From: Branchiostoma floridae
Taxonomy: Eukaryota; Chordata; Leptocardii; Amphioxiformes; Branchiostomatidae
Reading direction: 5' to 3'
Assembly: GCF_000003815.2 (NCBI RefSeq)
Contig: NC_049991.1
Span: 18,756,611-18,820,610, forward strand
DNA length: 64,000 nucleotides
Shown: piece after piece, positions 13,341-28,000 of the stretch
How the letters are laid out: the number at the start of each line of letters is the position of its first letter
How positions within the stretch are numbered: the stretch's first letter is position 1
Program-made: the position numbers and the translations under genes
Notes under the pieces: model-generated
What the model saw: the letters and a program-made list of their open reading frames with translations, nothing else
What the model was told of the DNA's origin: nothing
The model's database searches: none

Positions 13341-14424
13341 CTAGAGGAATTCTACGGGACCGTGGTGTTGGGGTGGACCCGCCATTGGCGCCATCACCTG
13401 TTGACGGTTAACGTTCTGGTGGAATTCGTGCATTCTGTGTTGGAAGTTTTCGAGGTCGTGCTGGATGTTGCCGATCTGCTGACGGATGAGCTGCCTGTTT
13501 TGCTCTCTGTCACGCCGAATCCGTTCCTCCATTTCCTCTCGCCGCTGCTGAATACGATACATCTGCTGTGCATGTGCATGTGCAGCAGCATTGTTGTGGA
13601 CATGGGGCTGGAAAGGCACAATATAGAGTACATCAGACTAGGCGAGTACAAAATCATTTTTCTTGCTGGACCGGTCCCCCAAAAAGGAGGACCTGTAAAA
13701 AGTCATCAGAGGACCTATTGTCCCAGGCAAGTGAAAGTGTCAATCGGGCAAGTGAATTTCCTTCCCCACTTGTCCAATCGGGCAAGTAAGATTTTTCCAT
13801 GAGATTTTTAAATATAATCACTTGTTGCTTATCAGTTAGCGCATCAAGCATTGGTCAACGCAGAAAAATAGAACCAATAATAAAAGAATTCCATTGCTGC
13901 ATGTGAAAACACAGTGAAAATGTTAGTTAAATTTTGGGGCAAGCAGAAAGCTGGTTCAGGCAAGTAAATTTTGCATGTACTTGCCCGATAGGACAAGTGA
14001 ATTTTAGAAAACTTGTTAAACCCTGAGGTCCGATTTTTTCTGGACTGGTCCAATAAGACAAACCGTGTTTTTTTTGCTTATCTAACACATACACGTACCT
14101 GATGTGGTGGGACAGGATGATTGACAGGCATGTGCGGCTGGGGCAGCGCTCCAAAGTGCGGCGGCGGCGGAAGATGTGCCGGGCCCATGTGTGGAGGCTG
14201 CTGATGGACAAAGGGATGATGGTTGCCCGGCAGGTGAGGTGGCGGCGGCATGGGAACTCCAGGCATTGGCGGCTGGTTCTGCCCGACCACCACACGCGGA
14301 TTAAACCCGACCCCCTGGGGAGGGCCAGCTCTGACGGGACCGGCCCCCGGCGGCGGTACCACCTCGATCCGTGGCCTCTTGGGCTCTGGAGGCGGTCCGA
14401 GTTTGTCTGCTACCCTGTCCTTCC
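13341..14424 (-). other. RNF216: RNF216 exons 21-22: proline/histidine-rich C-terminal tail
   Basis: Exon 21 (14099-14424) encodes a Pro-rich segment with [11 protein letters not shown] and many HxPP repeats; exon 22 (13341-13607) adds a charged helix ([20 protein letters not shown]) and ends at a TAG stop at 13341-13343. A low-complexity Pro tail after RING2 is typical of the family. The 3.7-kb intron between exons 20 and 21 is the longest in the gene after intron 1-region repeats and holds the possible nested micro-gene. Confidence 0.9.
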
Positions 14425-17400
14425 CTGTAATAATACGGATCATTCGTCACTTTACAATGAGTAAAACAAGAAATCTTTTTAAAAAAGTTGTGCCTTGCCG
14501 CGTGTTAGGGATATCGTCAGGAAAAAGTAGGTCAGCACTTCAAGCCCGGCAAGGCAAAATGCTGTGCCTTGGCAAAAACACAATACAATGACTGTTTTTA
14601 CTGTTTCTGAAAGAGCTAACCAAGAGGAGTAAAATGCTTTTTAGATGAAGCGAATGGCTTGAACGGTTGCTGAGATATGGCTCCACAAAGTTGCCAAAAC
14701 CTACCCTCAGATATGGCCGGCTGCGCGATAAACGATGAAAATCAAAAAAATACCTTTTTTGAGGGGTGATGAAAAGGTAAGTAAAGGCTGCAAAGCTTGT
14801 TTTATCTTATTTCCCGGTAATATGTACTACATAGAATCACTCCACAGAGTTCTGAACATTCATGGCATTTTATTATGCTTTTACACAGGGTCGATGTATG
14901 CAGCACCCACTGGTGTCCTTTCACACAATAATTGTCATCTTACCTTATTCTTTAAGAAATAAGTAAATTTGGGTTTAAAAGTTCACATTTTGGGTTACAG
15001 TCAATGGTGTTTTTTGCACCAGTTGAGTCGCATTGTACAAGATTAAATATCATACTTCATATACTTTTGCAATGTACACAACATTATGGTATCTTATATT
15101 ACCAACAATGTCACATCTATAGAATATCAGCAATATTAATTGCCTTATAACAAGGTCAACTTGGTCAAGGTGAAAGGTAAGTGTGTGAATATGTCGCATT
15201 ATTTTCATGTTGAGCCATGATGTTACACTGTATCAACAGTACAACTTTACACTTAGATACATTTGTAATAAAATATAGAAGACAGATGTTTGTACTAATA
15301 AGAGATAAAATATCAATAGGTAGACATTGTGTAAACACTAAATTTATTAGGACAAGTTCAACATTTTTCAAGGTCAAAGGCTCAGTCTTCAGGATACATA
15401 CAATCGACACATATTTCTTTGATGTACTTGCAGGTACATGAACTTCTCCTTATTTAATCAATACTATAAATAGTATAATGCAATGTAAACTACTTTTTAC
15501 AAAAACAACAGGCTTACTCATCATTTTCTGTGGTTACTGGTAGCAACAGTATTCTTTAACAAACTTAATGCTAATAGCACTGGCTGCACAACTTGTCAAC
15601 ATTATGTTTGACCTCTACCATTCAATATCTCCGCTCCGCTCTCCAGTCTTATATCAGCTACATCTGGTACTTGGTGCAATCTACACTCCACCTGAAAAAC
15701 AAAATTATTTGAGTTTCATGATTAACATGTCTACCATCATGGTGATAATGTTCTTCCATCTGAGGGGATGACGACCTACTCCAGTACCACGTCTGATGTT
15801 CATCTACATCATCATCTTTCTTATGACTTCTTTCTTTCTTGTGACGAAAGATTCAGAATGATCCAATAATGAAATGAAGAATTCAATAAAGAAAGAAAGG
15901 CAAGTTGGGGCAAGGAATAGATTAACTTATTATCATTGATTAAGTAGATAAATACCTGCAACAAGATGGAAGGAGGTAAGTGTCACTGTTTCTGAGCCAT
16001 CTTCTGCGACTGAATCTCAGTACCAACTGCGACAACCTCGCCCGGTCGGTAGGAACCTGGCTGATAGTAGAGACAAGAGTATAATATTGCAGGTAAGTAC
16101 ATATTTATGATTTCTGCTACACCAGAAAAACCCTTGGCACAATCTGACAAAGAATACACATTCTGGTTGCACAAATTTTTCACGTTAACAAAAATGCCAT
16201 TAGTGTTTTGAAAAATTTGGGCATAGGTTACCCGGCTGACCCATATCAGGGGGCACGGTGCCTCAAGTTCAACAAGTGAAAAAAATACAAAATGGTATTT
16301 TAGTCTTGGAACGAGGCAAGGGATGATTCACACCAACAGTAACGATGATATTGAAAATACAATTGAGATTTTCTTAAAAATTGGGCATACCCTGTAGGTA
16401 CCTCAAGTTACCATGGTGCCTCAAGTTCAACAAGTGAAAAGAAATACTAGTAGTACACAACAGGCCAATCAATGATCCATATGTAAAATATGCTAAAGAA
16501 AGCAATAAACTAATAAGAAAAAATTACTAAGAAACATTTTACATACATGTAAGTTTCATGACTAAAACATGGATAAAGAAACACTGCATAGAAATTATAT
16601 TGCTGGGATTGACTTGAGAAAAAATTGTTCAAAAGCACATTTTCTTCAACATGCCCCCCTCCCCCAAACACTACAAATTGTATCAAGTATTTTACCTTGA
16701 AATTCTTCATCCATAGCGTCAAAAAAGGTTCTATTTGTGCCGCTTCAGTCACATATCCTCCGTTTCTGAGGGGCACGCGGCCCAAAATTTGGCGCGTTTG
16801 GATCGCGCGGCGCCGCCGCCCGGCCAAATTGGGGCGATCGTCGGGGAAAACAGCGTACGGCAGAGGGTTTTCGTGGTAGCGTTGAAATACCTAGTCAAAC
16901 GTTCTTGAGACGTTTCGATGACGTCATTGCCTACTTATATATTCACATGCAATGCATTGGTCTAATTAGGCATTTATTTCATCTTTATGAATAGGTAATG
17001 CAAATTATTATGCGAGATAATTCACTTGATTATATATTTACTTCAATGGATTTGAAATATTACCATACGAACGCTTCATTCATTCGATGTAACCAGATGT
17101 TAAGAGACTTTCAGTACCGACCACAACTGTTATCAAATGCGTAAAAGGGAGGTATAAAGATTGACGGGTATGTACTGTTAGTCGCCTAAGCCGTAAGTTT
17201 GTCCTCGAGAAAGAGAACTGGGAAGGGCCTTTGGAAGGGCCTTTGGAAGGGCTGGGTTAACATTGCTTGAACCATTGAACCATTGAACCATGGAACCATT
17301 GAACCATGGAACCATTGAACCAACCAAGAAAATAGTGGCTACAAGGCCATGCCGCCTGCGGCGGCAAGGCAAAAAAACAAATTCACAGGTCTTAGTGGCA

Positions 17401-20400
17401 AGTGAGCAGATGTTGACACACTGGCAGCACCAAATCCGTAGGTGTTTTTTGGCACCTTTAGACAGATTAGCCGTGAGGCTCGGTGGGCGTCACTCCACCA
17501 TCATGGGGGCAGGGGCATGGCGAGTATCAAACTCAGGACCTACTGATTCTGATTCCAGTGCTCTAGCCGTTGTGCCACACAGACACCCCAATGCTACAAC
17601 GAGTAACATTTAACAATCAGACAAGGCAGACTTTACACCACGAAAGGAGGCAGTCCAAGTTTGTCTGCTACCCTGTCCTTCCCTGTAACAGTACACGAAT
17701 ACGCATGTACACGCATACACTCGAGCATACAAGGGAGACTCACACAGACAGAAACACACACACACAGACACAGACAGGCTAGTCCCATAAGTTACGTTTT
17801 TTGAGGCTGTAGGTTGTTTATTACATATCCACTGCGTCTAGGGCACAGTATTGGAAGGCAGAATCCAACCCTCTCCTTCCACCACATTTTTACACCTGAC
17901 TGAAGTGGGAAAAGTAATGCAAAGTGCCTTTTTCAACAACAAAAGATCAGAAGCATGACAGGATTCGAACCCAGGACCTCTGGGTTCTGGGCCAAACGCC
18001 CTGCAGTTACTCCACACAAACCACACTTGTGGTAGAACAATTCTTAACCCTTAAACTGCCAAATCAAGATATATCCGGCACACCTATACATTCCCTGTGT
18101 GCCGCGCCCGGATATATCCGGGATAGTGTGTTCTCCCCAAGTAGCAGCTCTGCGCGCGTGTAGCGCACGAACCCCGGAAGTTAGGGACTTCGGCCTTGTT
18201 TGGGGGTTTCTTTATGGAGGTCAGCGGCCAACCCTGGCACTGATAGCATTTTATAGGGTTGAAACTCGGGCAGAACAATTCTTAAAACCAAAAGAATAAA
18301 CTGAAGTGCATAAAACTCTCACCTTCTGCCTTTTTCTGTTCTCTTGCTGCCTTCTGAATTTCCTCCGTGGCTCTCTCATCGTCTTCCTAGTCGGGGAGGG
18401 AAAAGAAATCACAATTATGAACTCACTTGGTGAAATAAATGAATTGAAACTTAGATATTTCGATCGTAATTATAACAAGACGAACCTGGAGGCAACTCTC
18501 TATCTTCATGGCTACCTTGTCCCCCGAACAACCTGGAGGTCAAGGGACTGGATAGGTAGGTAGGTAGGTAGGTAGGTAGGTATAACAAGAAATTGAACGC
18601 ACTAAACGCCCTAATCACACTGGGGAGAAGATCCTCTGACAAGCATGAAAATCTGATTGACCAGTGATGCCACTAGGTCATCTGTGGTCACAGTCCTCTA
18701 CTGTGAGCTCTGACTACTTTTGTCCCTCAGGATACCTTAGAATGCACCATTTTGACTCATGATTCTCTTAAACTCTGTACCATGGAAGGTAGCTGCTCCT
18801 GGACCTCCCCTACAAGAGTTGCTCCTATATCAGTTACTGTAAATGCATTTAAGTTTGCAGAGATCTAATTTCCCGGTAGAGGGAAAATGGACTTTTCGCG
18901 GCAGCGGTTTAAATTTCGTAAGAAAGTAAGTTTAATTTCGTGGTAGCACTATGCCCTCTAGTCTCTTAGTGTAATGGAAAAATGTTTGCGGTAGTTTTAA
19001 ATTCGCTGTGAATCAGCCGCCGCAAAAAACGCGAATATTTAACCACCTTGAAAGTTTCTGCATTTACAGTACTTTGAGTCACCATGTCACCCTATAAGAG
19101 AATCCTAGCTAAAAGCCTCATCCTACCTCTGTGCTTGTCCAGAGAGAGCATGCGGTGCACACGGTGCAGGGTTCTCCCGGGTTCCTGGCGTGCCGACAGA
19201 AGTGGTTGTAGTCCTTGATGGGCTTGCGGCAAACGTAGCACATCTTGGCTCCGCAGCGGCAGGTCATCTGAGGACACGGAAGTCAGTTTACAAGTTATAG
19301 TGCAATGCTCTGTTAATGGTAACTTAATTTAGCGATTTTAATGGTCACTAGTCAACCACTAAAAGTTACAAATACTTGGCACTCTTCTGCCATTTACGTT
19401 CACCACATCAACAGGTAATCAGTTGTTAGGAGGAGGGCTTCTATAAGCCTATTTTGGCTCTACCTCACTCCCGCACGGTTTTTAAGTATCGTTTATCTTT
19501 ACTCCATGTATGCCCTTTTTTTATGTGCAAATAAATAAAATCAAAATAAATTTGAGGACACAGGACAAGTCAGTTTGCAAGTTATACTGCTGTGATCGGA
19601 ATACTCTTTTACAGCCAGGTTGCCCAGGTGGCAACCTGAGTCAAAAGCCAGGTTGCACAATCAACATTTCAGGTTGCCACACTTCTAAGCTATTACTTAT
19701 TATTATGTCTTTTCTTCCAGTTAAAGGTAACTAGTTATGTTTTATCAAGAACTAAATATAAAAGCTTATGCACAAAGGTGGAGGAAAAGCAGTGTTCCAA
19801 CTGCAAAATTTCCGAACCTGAACCGAAACCTCTGGACCTGAACCGGATCAAGTAAAAAGGTATCCACCACTACACAATGCACAAAATGGAACAAGCCAAG
19901 ATCAGTTTACTAGTTTCAGTTCAGACTGGAGAGTAGCTCACAGAGGCCATTTTTGAAAGACCTTAAAGATTGGGAAGACCGTCTATCGTACCAGGTGAGA
20001 ATACACACCATGCAACTGCTATCCACAAGAAGACAAGCCTACCTTATTGCACCCATCGTGTTTTGTGAAGCTGGCTTTGCACTGGTGGCACGTCCTGATT
20101 TTGGCTTCCGTCATTTTCTCTTCTCTGGAAAGGAAGAGTATTTTATAACCAGTTAAACATTTGTATAGTTTCTTTGAACCAACACACGCCAGGGCATACC
20201 ACTTTTCTTATCAAAACAAAATTGTGTTAGGACTTTAAGGGATATGTAACAGTGCCTTACATGCATGCATTTTCTGCATATCTCAAGTTCAGTCAACATT
20301 TTGTAAACTGTTAACGTTAACGCCTGCCAGTAAAATCTGTTCATTTTCTAATTGTTACAAAATCTGGTCCACTGATTTGTTTTTACTACTCCAACAATAA

Positions 20401-23400
20401 AAAACAGTTTTGTCCCCACACCTAGTACACAGCCCCAGTTAAAACAATGATCTCACATTGATGTCCTGAACTTTGTGTCGTCTGCCTTCTCCAAATCCTG
20501 GCACGGGATGCCAAAGTGCTCCGCCCAGTCCTCCTTACAGTGCCGACAGGTTTGCTGGACAGGAACAAGTTCAAGTTTAGTACCACATTTTTCATTTCTT
20601 TACAAACCTCAAACTTAAGGTGATATCTATTGGAGCACCGGTGCGGCACTGCAGGTTACGTTCACTGCGGCACTGTTGTGTTATTTTCGCCAATTTTTTA
20701 TAGTTTAGAATATTGCGTAATATGTACAAGTATGACTAAGTTAGAAGACAACTATATACAAAAATGTAAAAAAATTCACTCTTTATCTCTGAAATTTGTT
20801 GAGGAATACAGCAAATAGCTTGAAGCCTTCCTGAATTGTGTTAAGTCTGTTACAATAAAAATCACATGAAGTATCTACAAACATTTGACAAGTAGAAACT
20901 CTGACAGTAATTTTGCCCCTCAGCACACCTTAGAATGCACTATTTTAACTTAAAATTCTCTAAAACTCTGCTGCACCATGGAAGGTGGATGCCCCCAAAC
21001 CCCCCTACAATATCACTTGCTGTGACTCACCAAGAAATTTGGATCACCTATAATAATTGTAACTATAAATCCTGCCATTCAGTCCTACCTTCATGCACTC
21101 TGGGTTCTGACAGCGGAAAACTTTGTCCTCCGCGGCCAAGATAGCAGCATAGTCACAACTGGGGCACCTGTAACACATTAGCTACATGTTAGCCAAGGAA
21201 AACAAAAACCTGACCCACTCACACGCAGTTAAGTTGCGTAGTAGTATCCAGTACTTGATTACACTGCTGCAGTGGTTCTGACACAAGGGTGAACAGCAGT
21301 CGGTTAGTCTTCACACTGCACTTCTAAGTCGCCCTATCTGGCTGGTGAGGCATTTGATATCCTTCTTAACACCATGCAATCCAAGACTGTAGCCTGATCA
21401 GTTATTAAGAGTAAGAAAACAACTGGCTAGGGTACGTTACAGATAACTGACCATACATTTTACATTCAGGTCTGAACCTGTACCTAAACTACTTTACGGT
21501 TTACCTGCACTTGAATTGTGTTACATGGTATGCTTCACAGCCCTAAGACTAAAAAAAGGCACAGCTTGATGTCTTCTAACTTAGTATATAGTTGTCTTCT
21601 AACATATGATGTTATATACTCCATTTTAGATGATATGTAAGTTATCCTACACCATGTACATACAAATGTTCTTTTTTTAAATTTGTATTGTTTATGTGTT
21701 TGTCAGCAGGGCTAGCCCTTTGTAATAGCCATAGGCTAGTTGGGCAGCCCTGGCTGTGTGTTCGGTGCAGCCAAACCAATAAATAAATAAATAAAGGCAC
21801 AGCTGTTTTACCAAATACTGTATGATACTATCTGAGAGTCCTTTTGTAAAACTAAAACAGTGAACCCCAAATATTACTGGCTTTACCCAGATCAAGCTGA
21901 AACTGTCTTCTGCAAGTGTAACCATGGCAATGGTGTTGCCATGGAGATGACCTTACCGTACGAGGTCATCCAGCCCGGCCAGGTTGATGTTCTCCTCCTC
22001 CAGCCTCTCCTGGTACTTCTTCAGCATGTTCTCAGGCAGGGCTTTCTCCAGCTGACCTGGGGGCAGAGGTCAACAGGGCAAGGGTCAACTTCATGACCTT
22101 ATAAATGCAATTCTTAAAACATTTTTTGTGAAGGCAAAGTGTAAACCATTACCCATTTCACAATGTATGTATTATATGTGGAACTTTGAACTTTGGAAAG
22201 AATTCTTTTGTTGACCTGGGGGCAGAGGTCAACATCACCTTAAGGCCAAAGGTCAACACAATCACCAAGGTCAGCTTCATTACCTTATGGCCAAACTCAA
22301 CATTGTGACCTTTTGTTTTACACGTGTGTGATTGTAAAAAAATAAAGCTATTACATAGTTTTCTTGGTATAAAACAAACTAACTTGTGAATGCCAGACAG
22401 AAATTAGGGTTACCGATATGCAAAGAACAAACAGGTATACTTTCACTACTTTCATGTGCCTTCCTTTCTACTGTAAATAAGTCCTCTTGGAACCCGCTGT
22501 GAAGGGGAACTTACCCATGGGAAACGTGCTGTCACACCCGTCAGTCATGCAGCTCAGAGACGCCTGTGGAGACAGAAACATGTCAGTACCGGTACAGAAA
22601 ATTTAGGTACGGTCTAGGTCCAGAGGATCAGGTCCTGGTCCGGACCTGAACATGATTCAGGGTATGTGAAAAACTAGTGAATGCATCACACTCAAAACAA
22701 TGGTCCATCTTGCTACAAAAATTATTTGGTGGAGCGTTCGACTCCTACGTTTTAAAATCCTACAAGGCTAACTGTCTCTGTACGATTGACTGTAAAACTT
22801 GGTACAAATGACTGTACACTCTACTTCGCTCTTGTAATTTTTTCGACCAGTAAACCATTAACAGGTTTCTATTGGGCAACAGTCTCCAGAGTCTCTATAC
22901 CTGTAGAAATGATATATAACCTCATCTCTAAGAGATCCAAATAATGTAAAATGCAGACTGTTCACTGTACTGTGGTTTTATGTTCTCGTGTTTTGTGGTG
23001 AACACTTTACCGTGAACTCAAAACCACCGCGAACATTTTTCCATTATAGTATGAGACTGCAGTCTATGGCGCTATCGCAAAGTTAAAACCACAGCGTAAA
23101 CTCCATTTTCCCTCTACAATCAATCAATCAATCAATAAAATAATGGTTCCTGAACAATTTCAGTACGATTCATACTTCCTAAATTCATAGTGGTGCAGGT
23201 AAAATTTGTCTGGTGCAGGTAATTTTCAGTGTTACCTGTATGCAGAAAAAAGTATTTCAGGCCCTGGTAAAAGAAACAAACAAACAAACAAACAAACCTG
23301 TCCTGCACCGAAGACCTTCTCCTTGGTGTAGTTCTTGAGACAGTCTGCGCAGAACAGATGTCCATCGTAACACTAAACAAACAAACAAACAAACAAACAA

Positions 23401-24964
23401 ACAAACCTGTCCTGCACCGAAGACCTTCTCCTTGGTGTAGTTCTTGAGACAGTCTGCACAGAACAGATGTCCTCGTAACACTAAACAAACAAACAAACAA
23501 ACAAACAAACAAACCTGTCCTGCACCGAAGACCTTCTCCTTGGTGTAGTTCTTGAGACAGTCTGCACAGAACAGATGTCCTCGTAACACTAAACAAACAA
23601 ACAAACAAACAAACAAACAAACCTGTCCTGCACCGAAGACCTTCTCCTTAGTGTAGTTCTTGAGACAGTCTGCGCAGAACAGATGTCCCTCGTAACACTG
23701 AACCATGTCCTCAAATGTGACCTCTCCGAAGCAGCAGCCGCACTCGATCATCTGTCCCGCAGCTTCGTACTGCTCCTCGTTTAGCCTCAGTGCCAGAAGG
23801 TGGTCTGCTTCCTGGACAGGAGACAAGTAAAAAGGGAAGGCAGAGTTTTTACTACGAGAAGCAGCAGCAGCACTAAATCATCTGCCCCGCAGCTTTGTAC
23901 TGCTCCTCATTAGCCTCAGTGTCAGAAGATGGTTCACTTCCTGGGGACCTTAGACAACTTAGGAATCAAGACAGGTAAACCTTTTCTCACTACAACGTAC
24001 AAGAAGCAGCATACGACATCTGCCCTGCAGCTTCGTACTGCTCCTCGTTTAGCCTCAGTGCCAGAAGGTGGTCTGCTTCCTGGACAGGAGACAAGTAAAA
24101 AGGTAAGGCAGGGTTCTCACTACGAGAAGAAGTAGCAGCACTAAATCATCTGGCCTGCAGCTTTGTACAGCTACTCATTTAGCGCTAGAAAATGGTCTAC
24201 TTTCTGGGGACAGGAAGCAAGTTAGATATCAGGAATCAAGATAGGGAAAAATAATGCAGGGTTCTAACTACAAGAAGCAGCAGCAGCACTCTATCATTTG
24301 GCCTGTAACTTGTAGGCAACCCAGTCTTTTCCGTAAACATTTGCTGCTAGGAGGAAAAAAGAAAAAGAATGCACCAGCAATAACAATATCAGGGCTGAAA
24401 TACCACCTGCATATGCAGGTTAGTGCAGGTAAAATTTCTGGTGTCTACCGGCACCAAACCTGAACTGGTCCATGTACTGGGTTTTATACAAAAATATCCG
24501 TATGTTGTAGGTGTATATGGATTGCTATTAGCTGCATTCACTGTTACAATCTATAAATTTTTTTTTTGTTAAAGGAAAAAAAAAACTGATTACTAAACAA
24601 TTTTAGAATGATCCATACTTCCTAAATGAGTGGTGCAGGTAAAATTTGTCTGCTGCAGGTAATTTTCAATGTTATGTATACAGAAAAAAGTATTTCGAGC
24701 CCTGAATATGTTTTTTCCTTGGAGAACAATAGAATAAAAATCCCCGCCCACCTCTTTTTGCTGCCTGGTCCTCTCCGTTACAAAGTCCATCTCTTCCTTC
24801 AGCTCCTTGCAGAGCTCACCGTGTACGGCCATGGTAGTTTTTACACGAGGTAGTTTCAGCAGCCTGACGCTGAAACTTCGCTTGTGTAGAGCATCTGAAA
24901 GACAGAAGATATGTTGACATTTCTGAAAATAATTTTATGTTTTCCTCATTTTGGTGCCTTGAAA

Positions 24965-25031
<67 letters not shown>

Positions 25032-28000
25032 AAAACTCAGAATGAGTGTGTTAGTCAAAATACCAATAGCAGCATTCTGATGTATTCTCAGCTAAACAGC
25101 ATTTGTTTGATCGCGTCGGTTCAAATCTAAAGCAAAAAAGTCCCTTATCATTTCAGGGCTGTAAGGCCATAACCAGGGTTGGGCAAGTCCACTAGCCCGA
25201 TTGTCCAGGGCAAGTGAAACTGCTGATCGGGCAAGTGAATGTCCTATCCCACTTGTCTGATTTTTCCCTGAGAGATTTTGATATATTTCAGTCATAGCAC
25301 CAATCATTGGTCAACAAAGAAAAATAGAGCCAACAATAAAAGAATTGTACTGATGGAAATAAAATGTCTGGACAAGTGAAAAGTTAGTTCAGGCAAGTAA
25401 ATTTTCTGTGTTAGGACAAGTGGATTATAGAAAACCTTGTCCAAACCTACATAAAATTGATGCACATACAGATGTAATCAATATAATCAAATGAACATGG
25501 CTTAATCATTTTACTTTCTAGACCCTACCATTCCCATCCTCCAGTTTAACCTGGACCTCACACTGGGAACTGGGAACCTCGTTGCTTTTTCTCCGGTTGA
25601 CCCTTGGCTGGGGACTAGCAACAACTGCATCTGGGGAACCGGGCACAAGATAAACAACGTGGTCAGACACGGCACATTTTACGCTCTCTGGCAGAACATG
25701 AAGAAACTGTAAGGTATAAGTAGACACAAACAAGACAAACACACACAACGCACACTTCCAACCACAGGGCTCGAAATACCACCTGCATATGCAGGTTAGT
25801 GCAGGTAAAACTAGAGCTGTGCGGGTATTTCTGGTGTCTACCTGCACCTAACCTGCACTGGTCCATGTACTGTGTTTTATACATAAATGTCCTATGAATA
25901 GTATGATGTAGGTGTATTTGAATTGTTATAAGCTGCATTGACTGCTACCACTTATGAAGTATAAAAGAAATAATGGCAATGATTTCTGAACAGTTTTTAG
26001 TATGATTCATACTTCCTACATTTTGAGAGGTGCAGGTAAAATTTGTCTGATGCAGGTAATTCTAAATGTTACTTGCACCAGGGCAGGTATGCAGAAAAAA
26101 GTACTTTGAGCCTTGTTGAAGAACCTGTATCCTACCTGGAAGTTTGGCGAGGATGTTTTCCTGGATGAACTTCTTGGCCGGAGCGTAGTGAAACTTGTAG
26201 AAGCACAAAATGGTGCGGATGTCTTTCACAGAAATCTGCAAAGTCAAAACAGCCAAGATTGTCACAGCTGCTATACAATGCCATTGGTTATACTTCAAAT
26301 GGTTAAATAGCTCAATATCTAATTTATTCTGAATTCCTTTTATCGTATTAAAATAGGAAGCCCTAATTTGGGGCAAGTCTCCCTCAGATCTGTCGGACTA
26401 AAAGGTAAAATGGGAAAAACTCAAAGTATGCACCCCTTCTGAACAAATTTTGAACAGACCATGTACTGGATAAATTCAAATTTTTTGCATCCTTCCTAGA
26501 AATATAGCTCTACCTTGCTTTATTTTACTTTAGGCTCTTTTTTTAATATAACCATGCAATAACCTCAAAACAAAGTATGCACCCCAACTTTGTCAACAAC
26601 TTGTAGCACCTTTTCAATTTTGAAGTGTGTTAAAAGTGCATACTTTATTCGAGAAAATACGGTATCATCTCTTTCATCTAAGGCAATGTATTTCAAATTT
26701 CAGCTCTTATAGTTCGAAATAGTCTGGAAGGACAAGATGCAAAAAGCTGGTATTTCAGTTCACCTGAAGTTTCTCCAAGCCGGGAACAAAAAAAAGAAAA
26801 TAAATGTGGCCAACTCCACAGAACAACTCACCCTCCTGTATTCGTTATGCAGAGTTGTCGCAACCTGCATCCGATATACCTGGGACACTGGAGTGGAATA
26901 ATCCTTAAAGAAGTCCTTATTTGTCTGAAAAATAAATAAATCATATCATTATACAATAACTGAAGAACTATAACATTTACCATTGAAACTCTTAAGCATA
27001 ACACTTGTTCTGTTATTTAAATCATACATTTTGAGATGGCAACAAAGCATACATCATCTATTGAGAAGTACCACATTTGTGGAAGAATTGACGTAACAGG
27101 TTAGCATCAATTTATTTCAACACAGAATCAGACTGTAAGGCTTATTCCATAAATCATCATCATCTGTTGACATGCTTACACACGACAGGGTTATACCGCT
27201 CCTTGCAGGGTGACATACCCTTTTGCTGGCTAAATTACAAGACTGGGAAGTGGGATGTGCCAGGTGTCCCGTCTTGGACAATGGTGATCCATGCACACAG
27301 GGATAGACCCCAACTCTTTTTGCTAAGTGTGGCTCTTCTCAAACATGGGAGCAACAGCTTTATGTCCCTTCCTAGAACCCTGGTACAACTGAAGAGAAGT
27401 TTTATCACCATACCTTTTCCTGAGCTTTGGAAGCAGCAGCAGCTGCTGCAGGTTGCTGTACCGGAGCCTTTGGGTAGTCTGGGTGTTCCAGAAGGTACTC
27501 ACAGCAACTGGAGGGGGAAATCGTACAGGTGTATCAGTTGTAGGTAAAATAGGTAGAAATACTCCCATAGCCTTTTCATAATCCCACAGAGGTTGTGGGT
27601 TGTAATCTACTGTGTCTAGGGCACAATGGAAGGCGGAGCCCATCTCTCTCCTCCCATCCCCTTTATCTCCCTAACCGAAGTCAGGTACCCATTTTTACAC
27701 CTGGGTATAGTGAGACAGGTCGTGCTAATTCAAGTGCCTTTCCCACCATAGCATGATAGGAGTTGAACTCAGGACCTCTGGGTTCTTTCTGGGCCAACAG
27801 CTTGCAGTTATGCCACACAAACCCACCACTTTGTGGGTAAAACTGTCTTAAATTGTCCTAAATACAATAAACTGAAAAAAAAATTTAATTTTATATTTGC
27901 AGTGAGCCCTAATCTTAAAGTCAACATACCGACTTTCTGTCTTCCACCACTTCTAATGATTGCTACATTCTTTCATGAACACCACCCTCCCCCACCCCCA

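Larger units (their letters stand above)
19127..23811 (-). other. RNF216: RNF216 exons 13-19: RBR catalytic module
   Basis: Exon 13 opens with a helical [10 protein letters not shown] and then the RING1 metal ligands C450, C453, C465, H469, C472 and C475; exon 14 supplies C494 and C499. IBR ligands are C540, C543, C558, C563, C568, C571, H578 and C583 (exons 16-17). RING2 (exons 18-19) has C610, C613, C628, C630, C635 and C638, and the active-site cysteine C623 that accepts ubiquitin from the E2 as a thioester. The following [13 protein letters not shown] is the extra zinc-binding extension typical of RNF216. All key residues are present, so the enzyme should be active. Confidence 0.92.

Noticed and set aside
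13317..13802. Plus-strand 161-codon open frame
   Set aside because: Antisense shadow of RNF216 exon 22 running into intron repeats; the minus strand has the spliced, family-matching frame.
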